A model generated the notes under the pieces. That model was given only the letters and a program-made list of their open reading frames with translations, was not told where the DNA came from and made no database searches. A stretch of 53,368 bases of DNA from Candidatus Sulfotelmatobacter sp. (lineage in GTDB: Bacteria > Acidobacteriota > Terriglobia > Terriglobales > Acidobacteriaceae). The stretch spans positions 1-53,368 of the forward strand of contig JASHQM010000028.1 of assembly GCA_030039165.1 (NCBI GenBank), in the 5' to 3' direction. The position numbers and the translations under genes were made by a program. Shown here piece by piece: positions 8,345-17,073 of this stretch. Every line of letters begins with the position of its first letter. Position 1 is the first letter of the stretch.

Positions 8345-10039
8345 TTAGGGAACGTATCCCGCACCGCGCAGAACCTTTCCTGGCAGCGCGCCGGTCATCT
8401 TGCCCTGATCGATCACAGGCACGCCATTCACCAGTACGTACTCCATTCCTTCTGAAAGCTGATTAGGATTATCGAATGTGGCGACGTCGCGGATCGTCGC
8501 GGGATCGAAGACGACGAGATCAGCGCACATGCCTTGCTTGAGAGCACCACGGTCGGTCAGGCGCAGGCGCTGTGCGGGCAGAGCCGTCATTTTGCGAATG
8601 GCATCTTCCAGCGTAAGCGCTTTATCTTCGCGAACGTATTTGCGGAAGATGCGGGGAAAAGTTCCATAGGCGCGGGGATGAGGATGCTCCTGGCCGAGAA
8701 TGCCTTCGGGGGATGTGCCGGAGGAATCGTTGTCGATGGAAACCCAGGGTTGTTGCAGGGCGAGCGTGACATCGGGCTGGGACATGCCGAAGACGGCGAC
8801 GCCAGCGGAGGGATCCTCGATGAGAAAGTCGAAGAGCGTGTCCATGGGATCTTTGTTCCAGAGCTGTGCGATTTCGGAAAGCCGTTTGCCTTCGAGTGGC
8901 AGCATCTTGGGATTCTGTACCACGCCGATCATGATGGCGCTGGGATCGGGAATCTCCTGCCATTCGTTATCCCAATCTTTTGAAGGCGTGAGCATGTCGT
9001 TGCGAATGCGCCGGCGCATGGCAGGGTCTTTGAGGCGCTCGACCAATTTTGTCGTGCCGCCATCGTGCGCCCATTGCGGAATGAACGCGGAGAGGTCGTT
9101 GAACCACGCGGTGTAGGCGTAAGTGTCGGCAGTGACGTCGGCGCCATTAGCACGAGCCTTGTTAATTTTTGCAACCACGTCGGGCATGCGTCCCCAATTA
9201 TTTTTGCCAGCGACTTTGATGTGCCAGATTTCGACGGGCACGTGTGCCTCGCGGCCAATGCGCACGGCTTCATCGATGGCTTCGAGCACGGAATCGCTTT
9301 CGTTGCGCATGTGGGTGGCGTAAATGCCGCCAAATTTCCCGCTCTCCGCGGCGAGCGCGATCAGTTCATCGGTCTTTGCGTAGGGCGCGGGGGCGTACTC
9401 AAGCGAAGTGGAGACTCCAACCGCGCCATCTTTCATAGCATCGCGCACCAGAGCCTTCATCTGGTCGAGTTGTTCAGCAGTGGGCTGAACGTCGTTGTCG
9501 CCGAGCACCATGCGGCGAACCTGCGTCGCTCCGACGTAGCTGGCGAGGTTGATTCCCATTCCCTGCTTTTCCAAACGCTCAAAATATTGGCGGAAAGTTC
9601 GCCAGTCGGGAGTGATTTTGTAATGCTCGTAGCCGGTGCGGTCGGCGGCGATGATCGCGTCGTTGAGCGGGGCAATGGAGCCGCCTTCGCCGGTGATTTC
9701 GGTGGTAATGCCCTGATAGATCTTCGAAGGCAAGCGGGGATCGACCAGAATCGTGAGCTCGGATTGGCCGAGCATGTCGATGAAGCCGGGCGCGACGACT
9801 TTGCCGGCAGCATCGATGGTGCGCTTGCGCGGCGCTGCCGAAAGATTGCCGATGGCGGCGACTTTTCCGCCGCGGATGCCGAGATCGCCCGAGTACCAGG
9901 GCGAGCCCGTTCCGTCGATGATGTGGCCATTAGTGATGATAAGGTCGAATGGAGGCGCCGTCTGTTGCGCCGGGGCGGACAGCACGAGTGCAACGAACGT
10001 TGCCCACAGCAAGGAAAAATGTATCCGGTGAGATTTCAT
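8345..10039 (-). CDS. Secreted D-aminoacylase-like amidohydrolase with altered metal site
   Basis: 564 residues with a signal peptide (FSLLWATFVALVLSAPAQQ). The fold assignment rests on the N-terminal FDLIITNGHIIDGTG, the APGFID strand, GIYATHMRNESD (H243), VPVEIWHIKVAGK (H273) and the C-terminal HPHPRAYGTFPRIF and GALKQGMCADLVVFDP. N-acyl-D-amino-acid deacylases normally carry HxH after GFID and a zinc-binding Cys in GNCG. Here these read GFIDMLGQSE (88-94) and GEGGS (117-121), so both ligand sets are replaced while the two later His remain. It overlaps the upstream permease by 4 nt, suggesting coupled synthesis and a shared role in peptide or amino-acid salvage. Catalysis with an unusual metal arrangement, or a changed activity, are both possible. 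Confidence 0.85.
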   Translation of the reverse strand: MKSHRIHFSLLWATFVALVLSAPAQQTAPPFDLIITNGHIIDGTGSPWYSGDLGIRGGKVAAIGNLSAAPRKRTIDAAGKVVAPGFIDMLGQSELTILVDPRLPSKIYQGITTEITGEGGSIAPLNDAIIAADRTGYEHYKITPDWRTFRQYFERLEKQGMGINLASYVGATQVRRMVLGDNDVQPTAEQLDQMKALVRDAMKDGAVGVSTSLEYAPAPYAKTDELIALAAESGKFGGIYATHMRNESDSVLEAIDEAVRIGREAHVPVEIWHIKVAGKNNWGRMPDVVAKINKARANGADVTADTYAYTAWFNDLSAFIPQWAHDGGTTKLVERLKDPAMRRRIRNDMLTPSKDWDNEWQEIPDPSAIMIGVVQNPKMLPLEGKRLSEIAQLWNKDPMDTLFDFLIEDPSAGVAVFGMSQPDVTLALQQPWVSIDNDSSGTSPEGILGQEHPHPRAYGTFPRIFRKYVREDKALTLEDAIRKMTALPAQRLRLTDRGALKQGMCADLVVFDPATIRDVATFDNPNQLSEGMEYVLVNGVPVIDQGKMTGALPGKVLRGAGYVP

Positions 10040-11424
10040 CGCATTCCTTTTCTGAGTTGTTGAGTATCTTCAATTTGTTCTGCCCGGTTGCGCCGCCTCG
10101 CGGTTGCACCGAGTAGAATCCAGACTCCCAGTGCCAGCCATTCATACCCCGTAAAATGCCCAGGAATCGCCGGTATAACCTTCATCAGCACCATGGCGAG
10201 TGCCACCAGCAGGCCAAACCCAGCCACAACAAATCCGAACCAAGACTGAGCGTAGCCGGGCAGAGCGCGGGATCGTGCCATCTGGATAAACGCTGCGCAG
10301 GTCGCAGCCCATCCGATCGCGCATGCGACCGAGCCGACCTCGGTGACGGGAACCAGAATCGAATCGCCAAGCAACATACAAGCGGCAGATGCGAAGCCCA
10401 CGCACAGGACGGCGACTGATGGCGTCTGGTGCCGTTCGTGAATCCTTCCGGTCCGCTGCTCGATCAGGCCGCGCCGTCCCATGGCAAATACCAGGCGGCT
10501 GGCGGCAACGAAATTTCCGTTGAAACACTTCACCAGCGAAAGTAATGCGGCAACCAGAATCACATCGACGATCCATCGCGCTCCAACTGCATGCTGGAAT
10601 GCCACTGCGGTCATAAATAAGTGAGAAGTCAATTCGTGCCAGGGCGCGACGAAGGCAACCGCGGCAACGATTGCAGTATAAAAAAGAATACCGGCAAGAA
10701 TTGCCATGGCGATGGCCTTGAAAAAATCCTGCCGGTCAAACTCTGACGTAGACTCTTCCGCGGCCTTGCTGACAGATTCGAATCCGGTCATGAAATAAGG
10801 AACGATCTGCAGCACGAGCAGGAACGAAACCAGGGGCGCATGAGAGAAGAGCGGAGGAAAGTTGCGCGGCGATCCTTTGGTTACACCGAGCGCCACAAAT
10901 ATGAGGAATAGGACGACGGTTCCAAGCACAGTCCAGTTCTGAAAAGTCGCGCTCAAGCGAATACCGCGATAATTCACAATGGTGAGCAGCAAAGTAAGTC
11001 CGAGGCCGATGACGAGGTGCGGAAGATAGACCGGCCTGCCGGCGACGCGGTAGATTTCAAGCGAATCGAGTGAGGGCACGATGTAACCCGCAATGCGACC
11101 GATGGCTACAGCTTCCCAGGGGCAAACGATGAAATAGGCGAGCATCATCATCCAGCCGGTAGAAAAACTGACGCGGCGGGAAAATGCGGCGGCAGTATAG
11201 GCGATCTCGCCGGCGGCGTCGGGCATGGCGGCAACCAGCTTGCCGTAAACCCAACCGATGGGAAACAGCAGCGCACCGCCGATGGCAAAGCCGAGCAACG
11301 CGCCGAGCGCACCGCCGCGCAGCAGCCAATCGTCCATCACGACCAACCAGCCGACTCCCACCATGGTTCCCCAACCGAGCGCGAAGTAGTCGATGAGGCG
11401 CAGTTTGCGCGCGAGACGTGACAT
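10036..11424 (-). CDS. APC-family amino-acid permease
   Basis: About 462 residues from the ATG at 11424; a GTG at 11472 would add 16 polar residues before the conserved start MSRLARKLRLIDYFALGWG. The opening KLRLIDYFALGWGTMVGVGW is the typical TM1 region of amino acid-polyamine-organocation transporters, and about 12 hydrophobic segments follow. PYFMTGFESVSKAAEES in the middle is the TM6-region motif of the family. Its stop codon overlaps the ATG of the secreted amidohydrolase (ATGA), so the pair probably forms an operon that releases and imports amino acids. The exact substrate cannot be read from the sequence. Confidence 0.9.
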   Translation of the reverse strand: MSRLARKLRLIDYFALGWGTMVGVGWLVVMDDWLLRGGALGALLGFAIGGALLFPIGWVYGKLVAAMPDAAGEIAYTAAAFSRRVSFSTGWMMMLAYFIVCPWEAVAIGRIAGYIVPSLDSLEIYRVAGRPVYLPHLVIGLGLTLLLTIVNYRGIRLSATFQNWTVLGTVVLFLIFVALGVTKGSPRNFPPLFSHAPLVSFLLVLQIVPYFMTGFESVSKAAEESTSEFDRQDFFKAIAMAILAGILFYTAIVAAVAFVAPWHELTSHLFMTAVAFQHAVGARWIVDVILVAALLSLVKCFNGNFVAASRLVFAMGRRGLIEQRTGRIHERHQTPSVAVLCVGFASAACMLLGDSILVPVTEVGSVACAIGWAATCAAFIQMARSRALPGYAQSWFGFVVAGFGLLVALAMVLMKVIPAIPGHFTGYEWLALGVWILLGATARRRNRAEQIEDTQQLRKGMR

Positions 11425-11551
11425 AGAATCGTAGTGGCCGTGCCGAGCGCGAATTATAAAGCACGGCAGCACGTCGTTTCAGGAGGCAGACCAAAACCCA
11501 GGCGGATAATGTAATCACTCCTTTGGCTTCGTTCTCCGCACCCGATGAAGA

Positions 11552-11560
11552 TGTTAAAAT
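11552..11560 (+). promoter_or_regulatory. Possible extended -10 upstream of ugd
   Basis: TGTTAAAAT is an extended -10 (TGn plus TAAAAT) with only a weak -35 (TTCTCC) 17 nt upstream. It lies about 120 bp before the ugd start in the gap shared with the divergent permease gene. Confidence 0.3.
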
Positions 11561-11678
11561 TATCCTGTTCTGTCGAGAGCTGAAGTGTTTTCCCAGATCT
11601 TTTCTGGCTATTTCTAGCGCGCTTTCATAGCGCCACTCGCCAGGATTGGCCGCGGCTTTGCTCTCCTGGAGTTAAAAC

Positions 11679-13097
11679 ATGCACATTGCGGTTGTCGGTT
11701 CGGGATATGTGGGATTGGTCGCGGGCGCCTGCTTCGCCGACCTTGGTCACGAAGTGATTCTTGTCGATAATGACGAACGCAAGATCGCCGCATTGAGAAA
11801 CGGGCAAGTTCCGATTCACGAACGATTTCTGCCTGAGCTTTTGCAGCGGCATCGCGGGCAGAAGCTTCAATTCTCCACCGATCTGCACGAAGCGGTGCGC
11901 GCCAGCCAAGCGATTTTCATCGCCGTAGGAACGCCCCCCACGGATCGCGGGGATGCCGACCTTTCCTATGTTGAATCAGTTGCGCGCGAAATCGCGGGCG
12001 CGATCAATGGATACAAGGTAGTCGTCGAGAAGAGCACGGTTCCGGTTTACACGAGCGAATGGGTGCGCAGGATTATTCTGCGCAATGGTGCCGACCCGGA
12101 ATCATTCGATGTGGCTTCCAACCCTGAGTTTCTGCGCGAGGGCACGGGGGTCACCGACTTTCTTTTTCCCGACCGGATTCTCGTGGGGTGCGACAATCAG
12201 CGCTGCGCGGCGGTTCTGCGGGAGATTTACGCGCCGCTTACCAGCGGCAGCTATTACCAGACTACGGGAGCGATTCCGCAGCCCGACCGGGCGACGATTC
12301 CTCCGCCCATCATTGTGACCAGCAGCAAGAGCGCGGAACTGATTAAACACGCCTCGAATGCGTTTCTGGCCATGAAGATTTCATTTATCAATGCGGTGGC
12401 TTCGGTTTGCGAATCGGTGGGCGCAGACGTGAGCCAGGTGTGCCACGGCGTGGGAACCGATGCGCGCATTGGCCGGCGCTTCCTGAATCCGGGAATCGGC
12501 TACGGTGGTTCGTGCTTTCCGAAAGATGTCATGGCTTTCCGCGCGGTCGCGCGGGAATGCGGCTATGACTTCCGATTGCTCGATGAAGTGGTGCGCATCA
12601 ACGAAGATCAGCGCGAGCGCTTTCTGCGCAAGGTGCGCAGCGCACTGTGGACGTTGCGCGGCAAGAATCTGGGCGTGCTGGGGCTGGCGTTCAAAGGGGG
12701 TACAGACGACATTCGCGAATCGCCGGCGCTTCTCATTGTGCAGTCGCTATTGCAGGAGGGGTGCAGAATTACCGCATACGATCCGGCCGCGATGGAGCGC
12801 ACGCAGGAGGTTATGAGCTCCGGCATCAAATTCGCGAATTCGGCGTATGAGGCGGCCCATGGTGCAGATGCGTTGCTCATTCTGACCGAATGGGAAGAGT
12901 TCGCCAATCTCGATCTCAACCGGCTGCGCGACGAGCTGAAATACCCTATCGTGATTGATGGGCGCAACCTGTATGACCCAGAGCTCATGGGCGGGCAGGG
13001 ATTTACATATTACAGCGTGGGCCGAGCCGCATCGCATCCCGATGGCGTGCCGGCAGCGTTGAAGAGTGCGCTCAAAAATGGCGCCAATAAAGCATGA
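11679..13097 (+). CDS. ugd: UDP-glucose 6-dehydrogenase
   Basis: 472 residues. It oxidises UDP-glucose to UDP-glucuronate using two NAD+. The Rossmann motif [10 protein letters not shown] is at 7-16, the substrate Lys lies in [16 protein letters not shown] (K224), and the catalytic Cys is C279 in [10 protein letters not shown]. The C-terminal domain contains [17 protein letters not shown]. About 20 extra residues (191-212, [19 protein letters not shown]) sit just before the central helix compared with typical short Ugd proteins. Shine-Dalgarno-like CTGGAG precedes the ATG. The stop overlaps the start of the decarboxylase gene by 4 nt, so the two steps to UDP-xylose are translationally coupled. 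Confidence 0.96.
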   Translation: MHIAVVGSGYVGLVAGACFADLGHEVILVDNDERKIAALRNGQVPIHERFLPELLQRHRGQKLQFSTDLHEAVRASQAIFIAVGTPPTDRGDADLSYVESVAREIAGAINGYKVVVEKSTVPVYTSEWVRRIILRNGADPESFDVASNPEFLREGTGVTDFLFPDRILVGCDNQRCAAVLREIYAPLTSGSYYQTTGAIPQPDRATIPPPIIVTSSKSAELIKHASNAFLAMKISFINAVASVCESVGADVSQVCHGVGTDARIGRRFLNPGIGYGGSCFPKDVMAFRAVARECGYDFRLLDEVVRINEDQRERFLRKVRSALWTLRGKNLGVLGLAFKGGTDDIRESPALLIVQSLLQEGCRITAYDPAAMERTQEVMSSGIKFANSAYEAAHGADALLILTEWEEFANLDLNRLRDELKYPIVIDGRNLYDPELMGGQGFTYYSVGRAASHPDGVPAALKSALKNGANKA

Positions 13098-14044
13098 GCG
13101 GGCAACGCGCGCTGGTTACGGGAGGCGCGGGCTTTCTCGGATCGCATCTCTGCGACGCGCTGCTCGCGGGGGGTTGGAGCGTCGTCGCGATCGATAATCT
13201 TCTCACTGGCCGTCGATCGAATTTGGCGCACCTGAAAAACGAGCCGCGCTTTGAATTTGTAGAAAAAGACATTTGCCAACCCTTTAACGCTGGCAAGATT
13301 GATTACGTATTCCACTTCGCCAGTCCGGCGAGTCCGGTCGATTACACGCAGCACGGGGTTGAAACCCTGCAAGCCGGTTCGCTCGGGACTTTCCACGCGC
13401 TGGATCTTGCCCGAAAGTACAACGCGAAGTATCTCGTCTCATCGACGTCAGAATGTTATGGGGACCCGCTGGAACATCCCCAGAAAGAAACGTACTGGGG
13501 AAACGTGAATTCCGTGGGGCCACGCTCGGTCTACGATGAAGCCAAGCGCTTCACCGAAGCGGTGACGATGGCTTATCACCGCTACTACAGGGTCGATACG
13601 CGCATTGCTCGGATTTTCAACACCTACGGGCCACGCATGCAGCTCAACGATGGACGCGTGGTCCCCAATTTCATGAAGCAGGCCTTGCGCGGGGAAGATC
13701 TTACGGTTTATGGCGACGGCAGCCAGACGCGCAGCTTCTGCTATGTGGGCGATGAAATTGACGGATTCATACGGTTGGCGAAATCGGAAGAGCATTTGCC
13801 GGTGAACATCGGCAATCCCAATGAGTTCACGATTCTGGAGTGCGCGCAGTATGTGCTGAAAATCACCGACTCGAAGAGCAAGATCCGTTACGAAGCCCTG
13901 CCGCCGGATGATCCCAAACAGCGAAGGCCAGACATTACCAAGGCGCGCAAACTGCTGGGGTGGGAGCCCACGATCGACCTGGAAAGCGGACTAAAGATGT
14001 CGCTGGAGTATTTCAGGAAAGCGGTTGTGGAAGAGGCCCCGTGA
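13094..14044 (+). CDS. uxs: UDP-glucuronate decarboxylase (UDP-xylose synthase)
   Basis: 316 residues, an extended short-chain dehydrogenase. The nucleotide motif [12 protein letters not shown] is near residue 10. [19 protein letters not shown] is characteristic of UDP-xylose synthases. The catalytic SST and YxxxK are present ([15 protein letters not shown] and SVYDEAKRF), followed by [10 protein letters not shown]. It converts UDP-glucuronate, made by the overlapping upstream ugd product, to UDP-xylose, a donor for surface polysaccharide. No glycosyltransferase genes lie adjacent, so the acceptor glycan is not visible here. Confidence 0.94.
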   Translation: MSGQRALVTGGAGFLGSHLCDALLAGGWSVVAIDNLLTGRRSNLAHLKNEPRFEFVEKDICQPFNAGKIDYVFHFASPASPVDYTQHGVETLQAGSLGTFHALDLARKYNAKYLVSSTSECYGDPLEHPQKETYWGNVNSVGPRSVYDEAKRFTEAVTMAYHRYYRVDTRIARIFNTYGPRMQLNDGRVVPNFMKQALRGEDLTVYGDGSQTRSFCYVGDEIDGFIRLAKSEEHLPVNIGNPNEFTILECAQYVLKITDSKSKIRYEALPPDDPKQRRPDITKARKLLGWEPTIDLESGLKMSLEYFRKAVVEEAP

Positions 14045-14074
14045 GCACTTCGAAGTAGAGGCGGCGACACCTTC

Positions 14075-14512
14075 TTACTGCTTCTCGAACTCCAGCGAAC
14101 AGGGACGCCCTTCAATGCGTTTTCCAGTTCCCGTCTTGTCGTTGAAGTGCGCTTCGATGCTGTAGTTGTATTCGGTCCCGCGCGGGGTATCGCGTCCCGG
14201 AACATATTCTTTCGAGCCGGTGCGGCCGGTGGCAAAAAGTTTCGCGGTGCCGTCGGCTTCGATTTTTCCATCGATCAACAGCGAGCCAGGTTGGCCCTCG
14301 GTTCCGTGCAACCCGTGGAAGTTGCCGTCTTTCACTTCGCTTTCGAAACGGTACGAATAGCCGAGTGCGCCACGGGTTCCTGCGCAGGAAACGGTCGTAA
14401 GCCATTTGCCGTCGAAACGCCCGCCCGCGGCCATGCCGACCGGTACTATCAGAAAGATCGTTGCCATCGCCATGGTCATGGTCCACCGACCCATTTCCGT
14501 ACGTAGGTTCAT
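14075..14512 (-). CDS. Small exported protein of unknown function
   Basis: About 145 residues. The ATG at 14512 has GGGAG nine nt upstream and is preferred over an upstream in-frame codon at 14554. A signal peptide (MTMAMATIFLIVPVGMAAG) precedes a beta-rich domain with FDGKWLTTVSCAGTRG, GSLLIDGKIEADGTAKL and RPCSLEF near the end; the two Cys could form a disulfide. Repeated DG and W patterns suggest a small beta-barrel or sandwich, but I recognise no named family. It lies convergent to the UDP-xylose genes with a 30-bp gap. Confidence 0.7.
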   Translation of the reverse strand: MNLRTEMGRWTMTMAMATIFLIVPVGMAAGGRFDGKWLTTVSCAGTRGALGYSYRFESEVKDGNFHGLHGTEGQPGSLLIDGKIEADGTAKLFATGRTGSKEYVPGRDTPRGTEYNYSIEAHFNDKTGTGKRIEGRPCSLEFEKQ

Positions 14513-14741
14513 AGTCGGATTCTCCCGAGAAGCAAGAATTATATCGAGGCGCATGCCTCCAGAAAATTGACGCCGAAATCGCGTCTGTACTACCAGCTAG
14601 ACCCTAATCCATTTCCGCTAGTTTCGCGGTGCACGTTTTCGACCCGCGCGAGCGAGGTCGTGTTTTCTTGACCCTCTGACATCGAAGCGGTTCACGTAAA
14701 CATCCAATCAAATAGATAAGGAAATAACGGGAGGTTTTGAA

Positions 14742-15269
14742 ATGGCAGACATGGTTTACAGGGCCGAGGATCGGGCGATTATGCCGAGGTCAATCAACTG
14801 GAGCGCAATCTGGTCCGGTCTGTTTGCGTTCCTCAGCATCTGGGCGGTTTTCGAAATCTTGGGGTATGCAATATTTCCGCGGGTGGCGAATGGCTCTATA
14901 GATGTGGCGCTGGGAATCTGGTCGATCGTTCTGGCCGCCATCGCAATGTTCATCGCCGGCCGCATCACCGGCGGGGTCGCCGCGGTTACGGGGTCTTCAA
15001 GCGCGTTGCGTCATGGCCTGATCATGTTCGGCTTGTCTGTAGCCGCGGCTATTGTGCTCACGATGTGGGGCACTTCGCTGCTGGCCGGATTCTTGGAGCC
15101 GGGCACGATGATTCATGCAGTTATGCCGAACCTGGCTCCACAGAACGCGTGGATCGCTTTCGGCATACTGTTCCTGGGATGGTTGGGGGCCTTGTTCGGC
15201 GCATCCTCTGCCGCCGCGCCGAAAACTGAGACGGCAGCCAATGTAAAAGAAATTCGTCATGCCGCCTGA
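14742..15269 (+). CDS. Integral membrane protein of unknown function
   Basis: 175 residues with a clear Shine-Dalgarno (GGGAGG) before the ATG. Four hydrophobic segments are visible: about 20-44 (AIWSGLFAFLSIWAVFEILGY), 56-82, 90-115 and 133-152. The C-terminus is a polar Ala/Thr/Lys tail. SINWSAIWSGLFA at the start is a pattern common in small bacterial membrane proteins of unknown role. It is followed by a strong GC hairpin and then the HtrA-like protease, so it may be monocistronic. Confidence 0.75.
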   Translation: MADMVYRAEDRAIMPRSINWSAIWSGLFAFLSIWAVFEILGYAIFPRVANGSIDVALGIWSIVLAAIAMFIAGRITGGVAAVTGSSSALRHGLIMFGLSVAAAIVLTMWGTSLLAGFLEPGTMIHAVMPNLAPQNAWIAFGILFLGWLGALFGASSAAAPKTETAANVKEIRHAA

Positions 15270-15282
15270 TCGCCTGTGCGAG

Positions 15283-15311
15283 CAGGATGGCGCGCTCCGA
15301 GCGCCGTCCTG
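15283..15311 (+). terminator. GC-rich terminator-like hairpin
   Basis: CAGGATGGCGC (15283-15293) pairs with GCGCCGTCCTG (15301-15311) around a 7-nt loop with one internal mismatch. No long T-run follows. It sits 13 nt after the membrane-protein stop. An in-frame ATG (15287) for the protease gene lies inside the stem, which argues against that start. Confidence 0.5.
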
Positions 15312-15532
15312 TTCTACAGGAGGTATTGCAACGTTTGAGGGTGTACTGCCTTACCGTCACTAAGCATCTCGCTGGTGCCGTTCTTACTGCTTTTCTTGTT
15401 CGTACAGTCGTAAACAGCATCGCCCGCGTCCTGAATCACGTTCGGAAAAGCAGCATCATTCAGTTGGTTATTCGCATCTCTAATGTCAGTGGTTTAGTGA
15501 GTGGATTCTTGTACGAAACCCCTGGAAATATC

Positions 15533-17029
15533 ATGGAGCGCATCATGCGGATACGTCAGTCAGTTGCTTTGATCGCAAGCGTTTGTATCCTCGTTGTGGG
15601 AGCAGCCCTGGGCATGGGTATCGGCGCCTGGGCAGGAAAACCGGTATTCGGGGCCTATCACGCAGTTCCCATATACCTTGGCCAATCGGGAGCCCATGGG
15701 CAAGCAGGCGGAGACGCCATGGGGTTCGCGCCGATGATCGATCCGCTACTTCCGGCGGTAGTCAGCATCACTTCGTCGCGCATCGTAAAGGTCCCACAGT
15801 CGCAAATGCCTTTTTTTAACGACCCATTCTTTCAGCAGTTTTTCGGCGGGCAATTCCCGCGCGCTCCGCAACAGCAGCGAGAGCGGGGACTAGGTTCGGG
15901 CGTCATTGTCAGCCCGGATGGCTACATTCTGACGAATAACCACGTGATCGACAAGGCCACCGATATTAAGGTTATCCTGTCGGACAAGAGACAGCTTACG
16001 GGGAAGGTTGTGGGGGCCGATCCGAAGACGGATATTGCGGTGGTCAAGATTGACACCGGCGGATTGCCGACGATTCCTTTGGGTGATTCTTCGAAAATTC
16101 GCGTGGGGGATTATGCTTTCGCCATTGGGAATCCGTTTGGGGTGGGCGAAACGGCGACGATGGGAATCATCAGCGCTACGGGGCGCAACGGTCTCGACAT
16201 CGAAGATTATGAGGACTTCATCCAGACAGATGCCGCCATCAACCCCGGCAATTCGGGCGGAGCTTTGCTGAACGCGCGTGGGGAGTTGATCGGTATCAAC
16301 ACTGCGATTCTTTCCGGCGGATCGGGAGGCAATCAGGGCATCGGCTTCGCTATCCCCATCAACATGGCGAAGCATGTCATGGATGAGATTCTGAAGCACG
16401 GAAAGGTTATCCGCGGCTACATTGGGGTGGGCATTCAGGATCTGACACCCGATCTCGCCAAGGCATTCAATGTTCCGTCTGGAAAAGGAGCCCTGGTTGG
16501 CAACGTCGACCCGAACAGCCCGGGCGGTAAAGCGGGCTTGCAGCGCGGCGATGTGATCACCGAACTGAACGGGGAGGCGATCAGTGGACAAAACGATTTA
16601 CGGTTGAGAGTCGGCTCGATGGCTCCGGGAACAACGGTGCATCTCAAAGTCCTTCGCAACGGCCAGGCGCGAGATATGACTCTGACCCTGGGCGAGGCGC
16701 CGGCAGCCAAAGGCGCGGCCGCCAGCGAAAACGCGGAAGAGAACTCCCCCATGCGCGGAGTTCAGGTCGATGAACTGACCTCGAATGTCCGGCGCGAGCT
16801 CGGGTTGGGACCCGATGTGAAGGGCGTTGTGGTGACCGAGGTTCCCGACGGTTCGCCAGCGCAGGACGCAGGCTTGCAGCGTGGCGACGTAATCCAGCAG
16901 GTAAACCGGCAGCCGGTGGACTCGGTCAGCGAGTACCAGCGGCTCATCAGCCAGGCAGGAAAACAGGCAATCGTGCTGCTGGTAAACCGTGGAGGGACGA
17001 CGAGCTTTGTTGTGGTCGAGCCTGAGTAG
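15533..17029 (+). CDS. Do-like periplasmic serine protease (HtrA/DegQ)
   Basis: About 498 residues from the ATG at 15533; the ATG at 15545 has a good GGAG six nt upstream and is equally possible. The frame is open much further back, and a perfect AGGAGG at 15318-15323 precedes an in-frame TTG (15335), so an N-terminally extended form cannot be excluded. A signal anchor (SVALIASVCILVVGAALGMG) is followed by a trypsin-like domain with H137 (TNNHVID), D167 (TDIAVVKID) and S241 (NPGNSGGAL). Two PDZ domains follow (GALVGNVDPNSPGGKAGLQ and GVVVTEVPDGSPAQDAGLQ). It degrades or refolds damaged envelope proteins. Confidence 0.95.
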   Translation: MERIMRIRQSVALIASVCILVVGAALGMGIGAWAGKPVFGAYHAVPIYLGQSGAHGQAGGDAMGFAPMIDPLLPAVVSITSSRIVKVPQSQMPFFNDPFFQQFFGGQFPRAPQQQRERGLGSGVIVSPDGYILTNNHVIDKATDIKVILSDKRQLTGKVVGADPKTDIAVVKIDTGGLPTIPLGDSSKIRVGDYAFAIGNPFGVGETATMGIISATGRNGLDIEDYEDFIQTDAAINPGNSGGALLNARGELIGINTAILSGGSGGNQGIGFAIPINMAKHVMDEILKHGKVIRGYIGVGIQDLTPDLAKAFNVPSGKGALVGNVDPNSPGGKAGLQRGDVITELNGEAISGQNDLRLRVGSMAPGTTVHLKVLRNGQARDMTLTLGEAPAAKGAAASENAEENSPMRGVQVDELTSNVRRELGLGPDVKGVVVTEVPDGSPAQDAGLQRGDVIQQVNRQPVDSVSEYQRLISQAGKQAIVLLVNRGGTTSFVVVEPE

Positions 17030-17073
17030 TCTGCTGGCTCAGCGACGCTGGCCGGATCTGGCGAAGGTTTCTT

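Noticed and set aside
9065..10063. Long plus-strand open frame (332 codons)
   Set aside because: It is antisense to the amidohydrolase gene and has no recognisable motif.
15287..15532. N-terminal extension of the HtrA-like protease to the ATG at 15287
   Set aside because: That ATG sits inside a terminator-like hairpin, and the extension would place about 80 unrelated residues before the signal anchor. The in-frame TTG after AGGAGG is recorded only as a possibility.
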